A stretch of 64,000 bases of DNA from the NCBI GenBank assembly GCA_964496125.1, contig CAZBXE010000001.1, positions 218,644-282,643 of the forward strand, read 5' to 3'. The position numbers and the translations under genes are program-made. Positions 34,749 through 42,678 of this stretch are shown one piece after another. This stretch comes from CAZBXE01 sp964496125 (GTDB taxonomy: Bacteria; Chlamydiota; Chlamydiia; Chlamydiales; CAZBXE01). The notes below the pieces were generated by a model that saw nothing but the letters and a program-made list of their open reading frames with translations, was not told the origin of the DNA and did no database searches. How positions within the stretch are numbered: position 1 is the stretch's first letter; each line of letters starts with the position of its first letter.

Positions 34749-36004
34749 GCTCCATCCTTGATTTGTCTCGCAAGTTTCCTTACATAAATGCGGTTGATGC
34801 GGTTTGGCTCGGCAGATAAGATTTGGAAGAGGAACTCATCTGTTTTGAATTCGGTCCCACTTTTAGGGATGGCTCCCAGCCGGTCTGTAATCCACCCTCC
34901 CAGGGTAACGAGGTTATGAGGATTTTGCAACGTCACGTCAAAAATTTCCTCAAACTCTTCAATTTCAAGCTTGCCGCTTGCGATAATGACATTCTCTGCT
35001 GAAAAAGTATAACGCTTGGGGTCGTCGCGTCGATCTGAAATTTCGCCAATCACCTCTTCAACAAGATCCTCCCTCGTAACAAGACCATTGATGAGTCCAT
35101 ACTCATCGACCACAAGGGCAATCTCTGTTTTCTTTTCTTCAAATTTGCGAAAAAGGAGGGTGGCAGGTGTAGTTTCTGGAACAAAGAAGGGTTTTTGACA
35201 GAACTTGATAAGATCTTGCGGACTATGGACATCGTGTTGATGGGCAAAAAACTGCTCTGCACTGACTACACCAAGCACACCTTGTAAGTTTTCCTTACAG
35301 ATGGGGATGCGCGTACATTCTTCATCGATAAAGAGATGGAGTAGTTTTGTAAGGGGGTCGTGAATATCATAAAAAAGAACATCTTCTCGCGGTTTCATCA
35401 CCTCGCGTACTTGTTTATCTTGCAGGTCGAGATATCCTGTAACAAGATCAGCTTCATCAGAACTTAAGACCCCTTGTTTTTCAGAAGCCAGCACAACCTG
35501 TTCAAGCTCTATTTTTGTGATGTCCTTTTCTTTCTTGAGGAAGAAAAAAAGGATTCTAGAAAGAGGATTTGTAATCATAATGATATAACGAAGCACAGGG
35601 CGCAAGACTCTTCGGAAGAAATCAATGATAGGAGCTGCAAGCTGTGCAAAATAGACGTTATTCACAAGGGCATAGGATTTTGGTAAAATATCTCCAAAGA
35701 GGAGGATAAGAATAAGCGGGATTCCTATTTTTAACAGCCAGCTTCCTTCCTCTCCAATGGCTTGAGAGGTAACGTTTTGTAGTAAGATATTGCTTGTGAT
35801 GTTCATCGTAAAGATCGTGACAAAGAGCTCTAAGGGGTGGAGTACAAGTTTTGCCACGAGCCTTTTGTTTTTGTCTTTGCTTTCTTGGAACGAGCTAACC
35901 CTCATGGGCGAGAGGGAAAAAAGGGCAGTTTCTGAAGCAGAAACAAAGCCTGAAGCCAAAAGTAGCACGAGAATCAAGATGGAGAGGATGGCCGTTTCAA
36001 TCAT
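34745..36004 (-). CDS. CNNM/CorC-type membrane protein with CBS domains (paralogue)
   Basis: 419 residues with the same layout as its downstream neighbour: CNNM membrane domain (SILILVLLLASGFVSASETALFS with the conserved SxxEtA start, then LILILLFGDILPKSYA), CBS pair (VREVMKPREDVLFYDI, VVDEYGLINGLVTREDLVEE) and C-terminal transporter-associated domain (LVTLGGWITDRLG). It matches the family consensus better than the neighbour and may be the functional ion-transport subunit. It starts at an ATGA-type overlap with the small DivIC-like gene. Confidence 0.9.
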   Translation of the reverse strand: MIETAILSILILVLLLASGFVSASETALFSLSPMRVSSFQESKDKNKRLVAKLVLHPLELFVTIFTMNITSNILLQNVTSQAIGEEGSWLLKIGIPLILILLFGDILPKSYALVNNVYFAQLAAPIIDFFRRVLRPVLRYIIMITNPLSRILFFFLKKEKDITKIELEQVVLASEKQGVLSSDEADLVTGYLDLQDKQVREVMKPREDVLFYDIHDPLTKLLHLFIDEECTRIPICKENLQGVLGVVSAEQFFAHQHDVHSPQDLIKFCQKPFFVPETTPATLLFRKFEEKKTEIALVVDEYGLINGLVTREDLVEEVIGEISDRRDDPKRYTFSAENVIIASGKLEIEEFEEIFDVTLQNPHNLVTLGGWITDRLGAIPKSGTEFKTDEFLFQILSAEPNRINRIYVRKLARQIKDGA

Positions 36005-36303
36005 TGGGCAGTAAAGATGATTTTGGTTTGTCCCTTGGGGACGAGGCCAAGCTGTTCCATCAATATGAGCTCTCGGTATTTAGGGTCGTTTTGGCTGTTA
36101 ATCTGGAGTAGTTTTTTTTGCTGAGTTGCTAGAGCTGCTTTTTTCTCTTCAACAAGTCCGTTATACATCGTTTCGAACTTGTTGTACTCAGAGCTCATGT
36201 TTTGCATGGTCTGCTCGAAGCCAAAAAAGCACATAAGAAAGAACCCGATGACCCAGCTAAACTCGAGAAAGAAGACTTCAAAGAGTTGTAGAGCCCTAGA
36301 CAT
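36001..36303 (-). CDS. Small DivIC/FtsB-like membrane coiled-coil protein
   Basis: 100 residues from the ATG at 36303, which overlaps the dcd stop; a TTG at 36315 is the alternative. One N-terminal membrane helix (FSWVIGFFLMCFFGFE) is followed by a coiled coil (YNKFETMYNGLVEEKKAAL, QQKKLLQINSQ) and a short tail (ELILMEQLGLVPKGQTKIIF) that matches the end of DivIC/FtsB-type divisome proteins, whose tails carry an E-x-LGxVxxGE-like motif. A role in division or peptidoglycan ring assembly is likely but not proven. Coupled to dcd upstream and the CNNM genes downstream. Confidence 0.62.
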   Translation of the reverse strand: MSRALQLFEVFFLEFSWVIGFFLMCFFGFEQTMQNMSSEYNKFETMYNGLVEEKKAALATQQKKLLQINSQNDPKYRELILMEQLGLVPKGQTKIIFTAQ

Positions 36304-36865
36304 GCGGTAGAGCAATCCCTTGTTGGTTCATATATTTCCCCTTTTTATCTTTATAAGATACCTTGCAAGGTTTGTTTCCTTGGAAAAAGAGAACCTGGGC
36401 AATCCCTTCGCCGGCATAGATTTTTGCAGGGAGAGGGGTTGTATTGGAAATCTCAAGGGTTACATACCCTTCCCATTCAGGCTCAAAGGGCGTTACGTTT
36501 ACTATAATACCGCATCTGGCATAGGTCGATTTGCCAAGACAGATTGTGAGTACATCGCGTGGAATCCGGAAGTATTCTACACTTTTAGCAAGGGCAAAAG
36601 AGTTTGGTGGAACAATGCAGACATCTCCTATGATGTCAATAAAGGAGCTTTCCTTAAAGTTCTTCGGATCCACAATGTTGTTGTGGATATTTGTAAAAAC
36701 TTTGAAGTGATCGGCTACGCGGATATCGTAACCATAGCTAGAGAGACCATAGCTGACAACGCGTGTGCCATCAGCTGCAGATCGAACCTGTTCATCGCAG
36801 AACGGCTCGATCATGCCTTGGTTTAGACTCATCTCTTTGATCCATTCGTCTGATTTAATACTCAT
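36296..36865 (-). CDS. dcd: dCTP deaminase
   Basis: 189 residues from the ATG at 36865 (MSIKSDEWI), which matches the usual N-terminus; an upstream in-frame start would add 11 unrelated residues. Motifs: MIEPFCDEQVR, LSSYGYDIRVADHFKVF, the catalytic-loop stretch VPPNSFALAKSVEYFRIPRD, GKSTYARCGIIVNVTPFEPEWEG and YAGEGIAQVLFF. It converts dCTP to dUTP for dTMP synthesis. The gene leads a minus-strand run of four overlapping genes. Confidence 0.95.
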   Translation of the reverse strand: MSIKSDEWIKEMSLNQGMIEPFCDEQVRSAADGTRVVSYGLSSYGYDIRVADHFKVFTNIHNNIVDPKNFKESSFIDIIGDVCIVPPNSFALAKSVEYFRIPRDVLTICLGKSTYARCGIIVNVTPFEPEWEGYVTLEISNTTPLPAKIYAGEGIAQVLFFQGNKPCKVSYKDKKGKYMNQQGIALPHV

Positions 36866-37121
36866 GTCCACAATATAAGAACAGCTGACTTTACCCACAA
36901 TAGTTTTTTTTTGCGATTTCTATTCCAGTGATGGAAAAAAATTTGAAAATAAGCTTGTGCAATAATACCCATCTCGGTTAGTGTCTAGACACGTTCAAAA
37001 AAAATTTGCGAAAACGGCTAAAGAGGCTTTGACAAGAAGGCACAAGACTTAAAGATAGACCACAAAAAGATGTTCCTCCCTAATTGCATCTTACGTACTT
37101 AAGATATCTTGAAGAAGTCCT

Positions 37122-37631
37122 TTAGTCCGTTTTCCAATCATTCAAATGTAACCCCAAACGAGTCAGTAGATAGCGTAGAATAATCAGAGGATGACGAAAA
37201 AAATACCATATCACTTTCTTGTAGGTGAAGTAGGTCATTTTTTCTTGGATAAGGTTTTGATCCTTCTTTAGCGCGTCTTGGATCCATTTTGCATGCAGAG
37301 GAAAAAAAGGCTCTGGAAGTGCATCTAGGCGAAAATAGCCAATCGATTTTGTTTCATTTCCTGTTTTAAGACTACCTGAGGGGTGAGTACAGACAAAGAG
37401 CTCACAATAACTTGTTAGATGATTTGCAGCAGAGTATTCCCCTACTTTTCTTTCAATCGTACAGGTAAGGCCTGTTTCCTCTTTGAGTTCACGCACTACT
37501 CCCTCTTCGGGTGTTTCTAGCGGCTCGAGACCCCCACCAGGAAGGACCCAGATTGGGATGTCGCGCCGTTTGATGACAAGGACTTCTTTTTTATCGTGAG
37601 AGAAGACAATGGCTGTTACGCTTTTTTTCAT
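37122..37631 (-). CDS. NUDIX hydrolase
   Basis: 169 residues. The Nudix box is GGGLEPLETPEEGVVRELKEETG with the REL-x-EETG core intact (residues about 31-53). An N-terminal strand (VTAIVFSHDKKEVLVI) and the basic C-terminal tail (about 45 residues, KVIWYFFRHPLIILRYLL) follow the standard fold; the tail looks amphipathic and may touch membrane. It hydrolyses a nucleoside-diphosphate-linked compound that cannot be named. It overlaps the upstream M16-like gene by 4 bp. Confidence 0.88.
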   Translation of the reverse strand: MKKSVTAIVFSHDKKEVLVIKRRDIPIWVLPGGGLEPLETPEEGVVRELKEETGLTCTIERKVGEYSAANHLTSYCELFVCTHPSGSLKTGNETKSIGYFRLDALPEPFFPLHAKWIQDALKKDQNLIQEKMTYFTYKKVIWYFFRHPLIILRYLLTRLGLHLNDWKTD

Positions 37632-38950
37632 GCGTGTTTGAGAATAACTGTCCTTTGGTTTTGCTGCAAGAGCCAGTCATGGATTTTCCGTTTAACTTGC
37701 TCCGCATCCAAGGTGATATTCCCCAGGTTTTTATTACGTATGACCTCTGGATCCCAGTTCCATTTATAGCAGTGTGCGATTTCTGAGAGCCAATAGCTGT
37801 TTTCTTGCTTCCAAAACTCTTGGCTGTGCTTGAGAAGGGTTTTTGCCGTTTCAATTTCTTCTGTTTTAGGTCCTTTTTCCGAGAGGGTTTGCAGTTCTTT
37901 CTTAATGAGGGTCTCTATCGTTTCAGCAAGGCTATCGGGGCAGCGAAATTGCAAGGTAAGGTGTGCAAGATTTGGCTCTGGATAAAAGGGAAATTCATAA
38001 GCTACATCAATGCCATGTGTAGATCTAAAATGGGTTTTCATCACATTGCGAAGCCTTGTTTCGATAATTTGGCAGAGAAGATCTAAATTTTGAATTTCGT
38101 TCGGCGTGGGCTCAAACTGTAGAGGAATGGCAATGCGCACGATAGCCTCTTCTTTGTGATTCGGGGAAAAGACAATTTTTTTTCTCTCTCCGGATTGGAA
38201 GGAATGTTCAAGTGCTTTGGCTTTTGGAAAATGCGCTTCCTTGGGCTTGAGTCCCCCTAAATATTTTTGAGCTAGATCGCGTACAACATCTTTTTCAAGA
38301 TCTCCTACAATGATCACTACAAAATCGCTAGGATTTTGAAACGATTGTTTATAGATAGAAGAGACCTTTTCAAGAGAGAGGTTTTTCATCTCTTCTTTCG
38401 AAAGGGGGTCGCTATAACGCGCAGGAAGAAGTGCTTTTTTAAACTCCCGATCAAAAAAGGTTTCGGGATCCTGGTCTCTATACGAGAGCGTTTCCTCTGT
38501 TTCTTTAAGGACTTTTTTCAGGGATTCTTCCGTAAAAACTTCTTTTGCAAGAAAACGGGACATCTCCCGAAAAAAGACTTCTAGTTGCTCTTTCGGGCAA
38601 GAACCGTCGATCACCCGGCTAAAAGGTTCAATTTTCATGTCGTAGTCTATGGAGAGGGATTCAAATAGATCACTCAATTGTTCATGGGAAAGGGTGCCAT
38701 CTCCTGATTTGATCGCAATTTGAGGACTTAGTTCGGCAGAAGCTCTGTCGGATGCGGGAAAGGAAGCAAGGCCTCCTGGGGCAAAAGCATGAATAAGCAC
38801 CTCATCCGATTCAAAATCGGTAGCTTTGATACAGATGCGCATGCCGTTTTGCAATGTAAGCTCTGTGCTTTTTATGCTGGGCAAATCTTTTTCTACTGCG
38901 TGTAGGCCGCAAGTAAGAATGAGTATAAGAGTGCAAAGAAGTCTTTTCAT
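37628..38950 (-). CDS. Half-length M16 (PqqL-like) peptidase-fold protein without zinc site
   Basis: 440 residues with a signal peptide (MKRLLCTLILILTCGLHA). The start TLQNGMRICIKATDFESDE and APGGLASFP correspond to the second half of the ~900-residue PqqL-type M16 proteins. The remainder contains the M16_C region (NPSDFVVIIVGDLEKDVVRDL). No HxxEH zinc motif is present anywhere, so this half alone should be inactive. Active M16 enzymes usually pair a catalytic and a non-catalytic half; a partner gene is not seen in this window. Likely periplasmic. Confidence 0.72.
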   Translation of the reverse strand: MKRLLCTLILILTCGLHAVEKDLPSIKSTELTLQNGMRICIKATDFESDEVLIHAFAPGGLASFPASDRASAELSPQIAIKSGDGTLSHEQLSDLFESLSIDYDMKIEPFSRVIDGSCPKEQLEVFFREMSRFLAKEVFTEESLKKVLKETEETLSYRDQDPETFFDREFKKALLPARYSDPLSKEEMKNLSLEKVSSIYKQSFQNPSDFVVIIVGDLEKDVVRDLAQKYLGGLKPKEAHFPKAKALEHSFQSGERKKIVFSPNHKEEAIVRIAIPLQFEPTPNEIQNLDLLCQIIETRLRNVMKTHFRSTHGIDVAYEFPFYPEPNLAHLTLQFRCPDSLAETIETLIKKELQTLSEKGPKTEEIETAKTLLKHSQEFWKQENSYWLSEIAHCYKWNWDPEVIRNKNLGNITLDAEQVKRKIHDWLLQQNQRTVILKHA

Positions 38951-39411
38951 GACGGGTAGTATATCAAGCTTTCGTTAAGATTTGGTTAATATTTGCAAAA
39001 AAATGGCTTCAGGCCTAATCCAGAACGTATTTTGATGGTTGTTTGTTTTTGTTTTGTCTTTACATTGTTTGTTTATTTTAATAGTTAGAGTTGTGTTAAG
39101 ATTGTTTCTTTGTAAAAATAGATTATTTCATTTCTTTACGTTTTCTTTTTTTTGCTTAAAAGTCTTGCGGAAAAACTTGATATAATGTAACGTGAGGATG
39201 TTGCGAATTTCTTGTTTATAAGGAGTACAAAATGAAGCATCGTGAACAAAATCGCCTTTGTAATACAGGGCTATCCACACCCAGACCCAAGCAATTCTTT
39301 TCTTTCTTCTATCCTTTTGCCACATATTATAGCTGGCGCTAATATCCCCTATTTTTATTTTTAGTTCTTTTTAGTTAATAATTTTTTTTAACAGCTCACT
39401 TAGGAGGGTTT
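38951..39411. other. AT-rich intergenic region, no gene seen
   Basis: 461 bp between the divergent M16-like and unknown-protein genes. It is AT-rich with long T runs. A perfect TATAAT occurs at 39181-39186 on the plus strand but without a good -35 box at normal spacing. A 65-codon minus-strand frame (39128-39325) has no ribosome site or recognisable protein. The last bases before 39412 give a strong ribosome site (AGGAGG). It could hold a long leader or a small RNA; nothing more can be supported. Confidence 0.5.
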
Positions 39412-40491
39412 ATGTTACCCCTATTACAGCTGTGTGTTCCCAACAAGTTGCTCTCGCAACCTGTTGGAAGCAGCGAGGACTTTATGAAGTCTATTGTGCT
39501 GCTCACAGCAAATTTAGCAAGGAATTCCCTCAAACATCTTATGTGTAGGGATTTCCGACAATTTGACGCTTTAGTTGGAGAAAACTGCTGCCAACTAAGA
39601 GCGTACCACGTGCAAAGACACGGCCTTATCTCACAAGAGCGTATAGAAGGTCTCATGAAAGAGATTAGTTCTATCCGTTCCTTTGCTCTCGAAACAGGGT
39701 TTCCTGTAGGTAAATGTAAGCCAGTAGAGCAAGCAGGACATCATATTCTGCACACAATAAAAACACCTAGCCCTCTGTTTACAACGGAGGAGAAGTTTTT
39801 ATTCCTCTCTCACATGCTCTTTGTGATTCGTGACCCGACAGAGGGAAGAGCGGATCGTTCAGAGGCAAAGAACCTTCGCGTGTTTTTGCCTGCAGAGGAA
39901 GGACAGCTAGAGGAGGGGGTTCTTTCGATGATTATGTTTGCAGCGAAGAGAAGCCTGGCTGAGCTCTCTGTAAAGTTTGCCCAAAAGCTAGCTTCTGAAC
40001 TCACAGTGGAGCCGCCCGTCAAGATGATCCTTACGAATCTTATGGGGAAAGAAAATCAAAAAACAAAAGGGGTAGAGGCAAGCTCTCCTCTTATTGGCGT
40101 GCCTTGCTTTTTTACCCTTTTCATTATCTTGGGGCATCTTCAGGAGAAAAAAGGGACACTGATCATCCGCGTTAAGCAAGAAGAAGGGTATATTGATATT
40201 CCTGTCTTGCGAGGCGAGGGTCCGAAGATGATCGTTGAGGGGGTAAGTGAGCGACTTGATAGAGAAGCCATACAGCAGCGGGGGTTAGAGCTTATCTTGG
40301 CAAACGCAGCAGCGCATCCTCAGTATTTTGGGGTGGCTGGCAATAATGAAATCCCTCTCTTTGAAAGAGACAAGGGACCCGTTGCCTTAGAGCATTTTCG
40401 CCTTTTTGAACAGTACAAGAAACAAGCTATAGAGGCGTGTCCTCTCTTTGCCGTGCAGCATATCTACTGCGAAGGAGGAGTCCATGCTTAA
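39412..40491 (+). CDS. Unknown protein, first gene of the permease/hydantoinase operon
   Basis: 359 residues, preceded by a strong AGGAGG. I do not recognise the family. There is no signal peptide; one moderately hydrophobic stretch appears at about 222-240 (LIGVPCFFTLFIILGHL). A helical N-terminal half with several Cys and His (MCRDFRQFDALVGENCC, AGHHILHTIKT) is followed by a mixed region with GTLIIRVKQEEGYIDIPVL. The stop lies 8 bp inside the permease gene, so translation is coupled. Context suggests a part in whatever the permease and hydantoinase handle, but residues give no reaction. Confidence 0.65.
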   Translation: MLPLLQLCVPNKLLSQPVGSSEDFMKSIVLLTANLARNSLKHLMCRDFRQFDALVGENCCQLRAYHVQRHGLISQERIEGLMKEISSIRSFALETGFPVGKCKPVEQAGHHILHTIKTPSPLFTTEEKFLFLSHMLFVIRDPTEGRADRSEAKNLRVFLPAEEGQLEEGVLSMIMFAAKRSLAELSVKFAQKLASELTVEPPVKMILTNLMGKENQKTKGVEASSPLIGVPCFFTLFIILGHLQEKKGTLIIRVKQEEGYIDIPVLRGEGPKMIVEGVSERLDREAIQQRGLELILANAAAHPQYFGVAGNNEIPLFERDKGPVALEHFRLFEQYKKQAIEACPLFAVQHIYCEGGVHA

Positions 40492-41650
40492 TGAGAGGCT
40501 TTCTTGGAAAGAGCTTGCGAGCCTTGAAATTGGGGGGGCAGTTTGCCTCCCCGTCATCCTTGTAGGACAGGTGATTGGAGCAAAATATGGGGTGGTGTCA
40601 GCGCTGCTTGCCATCACGCTCGGTAACCTGTTCCTGTTTTGCCTAGCACTTGCCACAGTGCGAATGAGCGTTACAAACAGGCTTGCAACACCAGATAATG
40701 CTAAGCTTTACTTTGGTCCTTGGGGGGCAAAGGCATTTGCCTTTTGCCTTCTTACTGCCAAAACAAGCTGGTATGCGATACAGCTTGGTCTTATGGTTGT
40801 AGCTGTGCAGGGCCTTTTTGGTGGGGGGGTCTTGCTTCATGCATTCTTGGGTGCAGGGATCATGGCAACTGCTATCTTTGGCCTAAGGATCCTTAGTCTT
40901 TTTTCTACACTATCTCTTCCCCTATTAGTGGGTACGATGGGATATGCCGCGTTTAAAGTGACAGGAGAAAATCCGATGACCGATGTTTTATTGAGGCCTA
41001 TACAGTTAGACGGCATTTCGATTGCTATATCAGCTGCCATCACGGCGGTCATCGATATGCCAACCTATTTCATGCACGCAAAAAGCAAAAGAGATGGACA
41101 TTTTGCTGCAGGGTTTCTCTTCTTGCTTGCTCTTCCCCTCATTGAAGGGCTGGGAGTCTATCTTAGCTATCAAAACATAGGGGTAAATATCTTAGAGTCG
41201 ATGCAAGTAGGTGGTTCTACATTTTGGAATGTCTGGGTTGCTCTCTTTCTTCTCCTCGCCGGATGGACGACTGACAACATGAACCTCTACTCAGCAAAAA
41301 CCTGTCTTAAGAGCCTAGTGCCCTCCCTTCAGGATAAGGTGGCGTTCCTTCTTCTTGGGACTCTTGGTGCTTTGCTCTCTTCATTTGGGTTTTTGGAGCA
41401 TTTTACAATGGTCTTGCAAATTTTAGGTGTTCTGATTGGCAGCATGGGTGCAATTGTTCTGACCTCATATGTGCTCGGTGCGTTTGTGGCTAGGATGGGG
41501 CTTTTCTTTTGGGGCGTAGGAGGAATTGTGGGGGGAGTTGCTCTTTTTCATGGGAGTCTTTTCACAGGGGTTGCTGTGGTTGATGCGTTTTTAGCTGCCA
41601 GTGCTGCCTGCTCGCTTTTTGTCACACTGCAAAGGAGAAGGCTAGCATGA
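40484..41650 (+). CDS. NCS1-like permease (cytosine/purine/hydantoin type)
   Basis: 388 residues from the ATG at 40484, chosen for GGAGG upstream and the normal cytosolic start MLNERLSWKELASLEIGG. About ten to twelve membrane helices. The N-terminal GGAVCLPVILVGQVIGAKYG and the NAKLYFGPWGAKAF loop recall CodB-like cation-coupled nucleobase permeases, and GWTTDNMNLYSA is a good match to the family helix that reads Trp-Thr-Thr-Asp-x-x-x-x-Tyr. Its neighbours (DUF917 and hydantoinase-like proteins) suggest uptake of a hydantoin-like or other cyclic amide. The exact substrate is unknown. Confidence 0.75.
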   Translation: MLNERLSWKELASLEIGGAVCLPVILVGQVIGAKYGVVSALLAITLGNLFLFCLALATVRMSVTNRLATPDNAKLYFGPWGAKAFAFCLLTAKTSWYAIQLGLMVVAVQGLFGGGVLLHAFLGAGIMATAIFGLRILSLFSTLSLPLLVGTMGYAAFKVTGENPMTDVLLRPIQLDGISIAISAAITAVIDMPTYFMHAKSKRDGHFAAGFLFLLALPLIEGLGVYLSYQNIGVNILESMQVGGSTFWNVWVALFLLLAGWTTDNMNLYSAKTCLKSLVPSLQDKVAFLLLGTLGALLSSFGFLEHFTMVLQILGVLIGSMGAIVLTSYVLGAFVARMGLFFWGVGGIVGGVALFHGSLFTGVAVVDAFLAASAACSLFVTLQRRRLA

Positions 41651-42678
41651 ACAAGCAAGATTTAGATGCACTCGGCGTCGGTGCTGCTATTTTAGGTTCG
41701 GGAGGTGGCGGTGCTCCTAGCTATAACAAAAGGTTAACAGAGTATTGTTTTTCTACCTACGGCATCCCGAAGCTCATCTTACCTTCCCAGCTCACAGAGG
41801 AGGATTTTGTTCTTCCTGTTGCTTTTATGGGAGCGCCTCTTGTGGCTTTGGAAAAGCTACCAACGGGAAGGGAGTTTCGGGCAATTGTAGAGGGCCTTGA
41901 AAAAAAGTGCGGGCGAAAGATCACAGCGCTTGTGGCAGCGGAAATTGGAGGGGCAAATGCTTTTACTCCTCTCTGGGCGGGGTCTATTTTAGGGCTGCCT
42001 GTTGTAGATGGGGATTTGATTGGCAGGGCCTTTCCAGAGCTTCAGATGAACAGCTGCTATCTACATGGTCTTTCATGCACTCCAGCAGGCCTTGCCGATG
42101 CAGCTGGAAACTTTTTTGCGATTCATGCACGCGATGCCAAAGAGCTTGAACATATCGCTAGAGAGGAAACTGTGCGCTGTGGCTCAAGAGCTGCCATTGC
42201 GCTAGCTCCCCTTTCAGGGCACGTGGCAAAACGAGTCATTGTTCCGGAAACAATGAGCCGGGCAAGTCGGCTTGGTCGAGCTAGAGCGCAGGCTCTTATG
42301 GAAGGAGGGTGTCCTGCAGAGGCTGTGATTCGGGCCGGAAAGGGGGCCCTTCTTGGAGAGGGAATCATTACCGACGTGAACCATGAGATCAGAGGCGGCT
42401 TTTTGGAAGGAAGCGTGCGTCTTGAAGGCGAGGAGACAATTGAGATTCTGTACCAAAACGAGTTTCTATTGGCTCGCAGTACAAAGGGTATTGTGGCGAG
42501 GACACCTCATCTCATTACGCTCCTCGATGAGGAGTTTGCCGAGCCCATTACGACAGCAGATTTATCCTTTGGGCTATCTGTGAAGGTAATTACTCTCCCG
42601 TCTCCTGCAATCTGGGAGACCGAAAGGGGACTTGAACTTGTAGGGCCAAAGTATTTTGGGATAGGAGAAGAAAAATGA
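41647..42678 (+). CDS. DUF917-family protein (S-methyl-thiohydantoin desulfurase-like)
   Basis: 343 residues. N-terminal GVGAAILGSGGGGAPSYN and the acidic-polar LVAAEIGGANAFTPLWAG, then VVDGDLIGRAFPELQM, are strong DUF917 signatures. The family is known as a companion of hydantoinase/oxoprolinase proteins, and one branch has been linked to S-methyl-thiohydantoin breakdown. A C-terminal domain (GALLGEGIITDVNHEIRGG) is also present. It overlaps the permease upstream and the hydantoinase downstream by 4 bp each. Substrate not determined. Confidence 0.82.
   Translation: MNKQDLDALGVGAAILGSGGGGAPSYNKRLTEYCFSTYGIPKLILPSQLTEEDFVLPVAFMGAPLVALEKLPTGREFRAIVEGLEKKCGRKITALVAAEIGGANAFTPLWAGSILGLPVVDGDLIGRAFPELQMNSCYLHGLSCTPAGLADAAGNFFAIHARDAKELEHIAREETVRCGSRAAIALAPLSGHVAKRVIVPETMSRASRLGRARAQALMEGGCPAEAVIRAGKGALLGEGIITDVNHEIRGGFLEGSVRLEGEETIEILYQNEFLLARSTKGIVARTPHLITLLDEEFAEPITTADLSFGLSVKVITLPSPAIWETERGLELVGPKYFGIGEEK

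Noticed and set aside
39128..39325. 65-codon minus-strand frame in the long intergenic region
   Set aside because: No ribosome site and no protein-like composition; the region is AT-rich.
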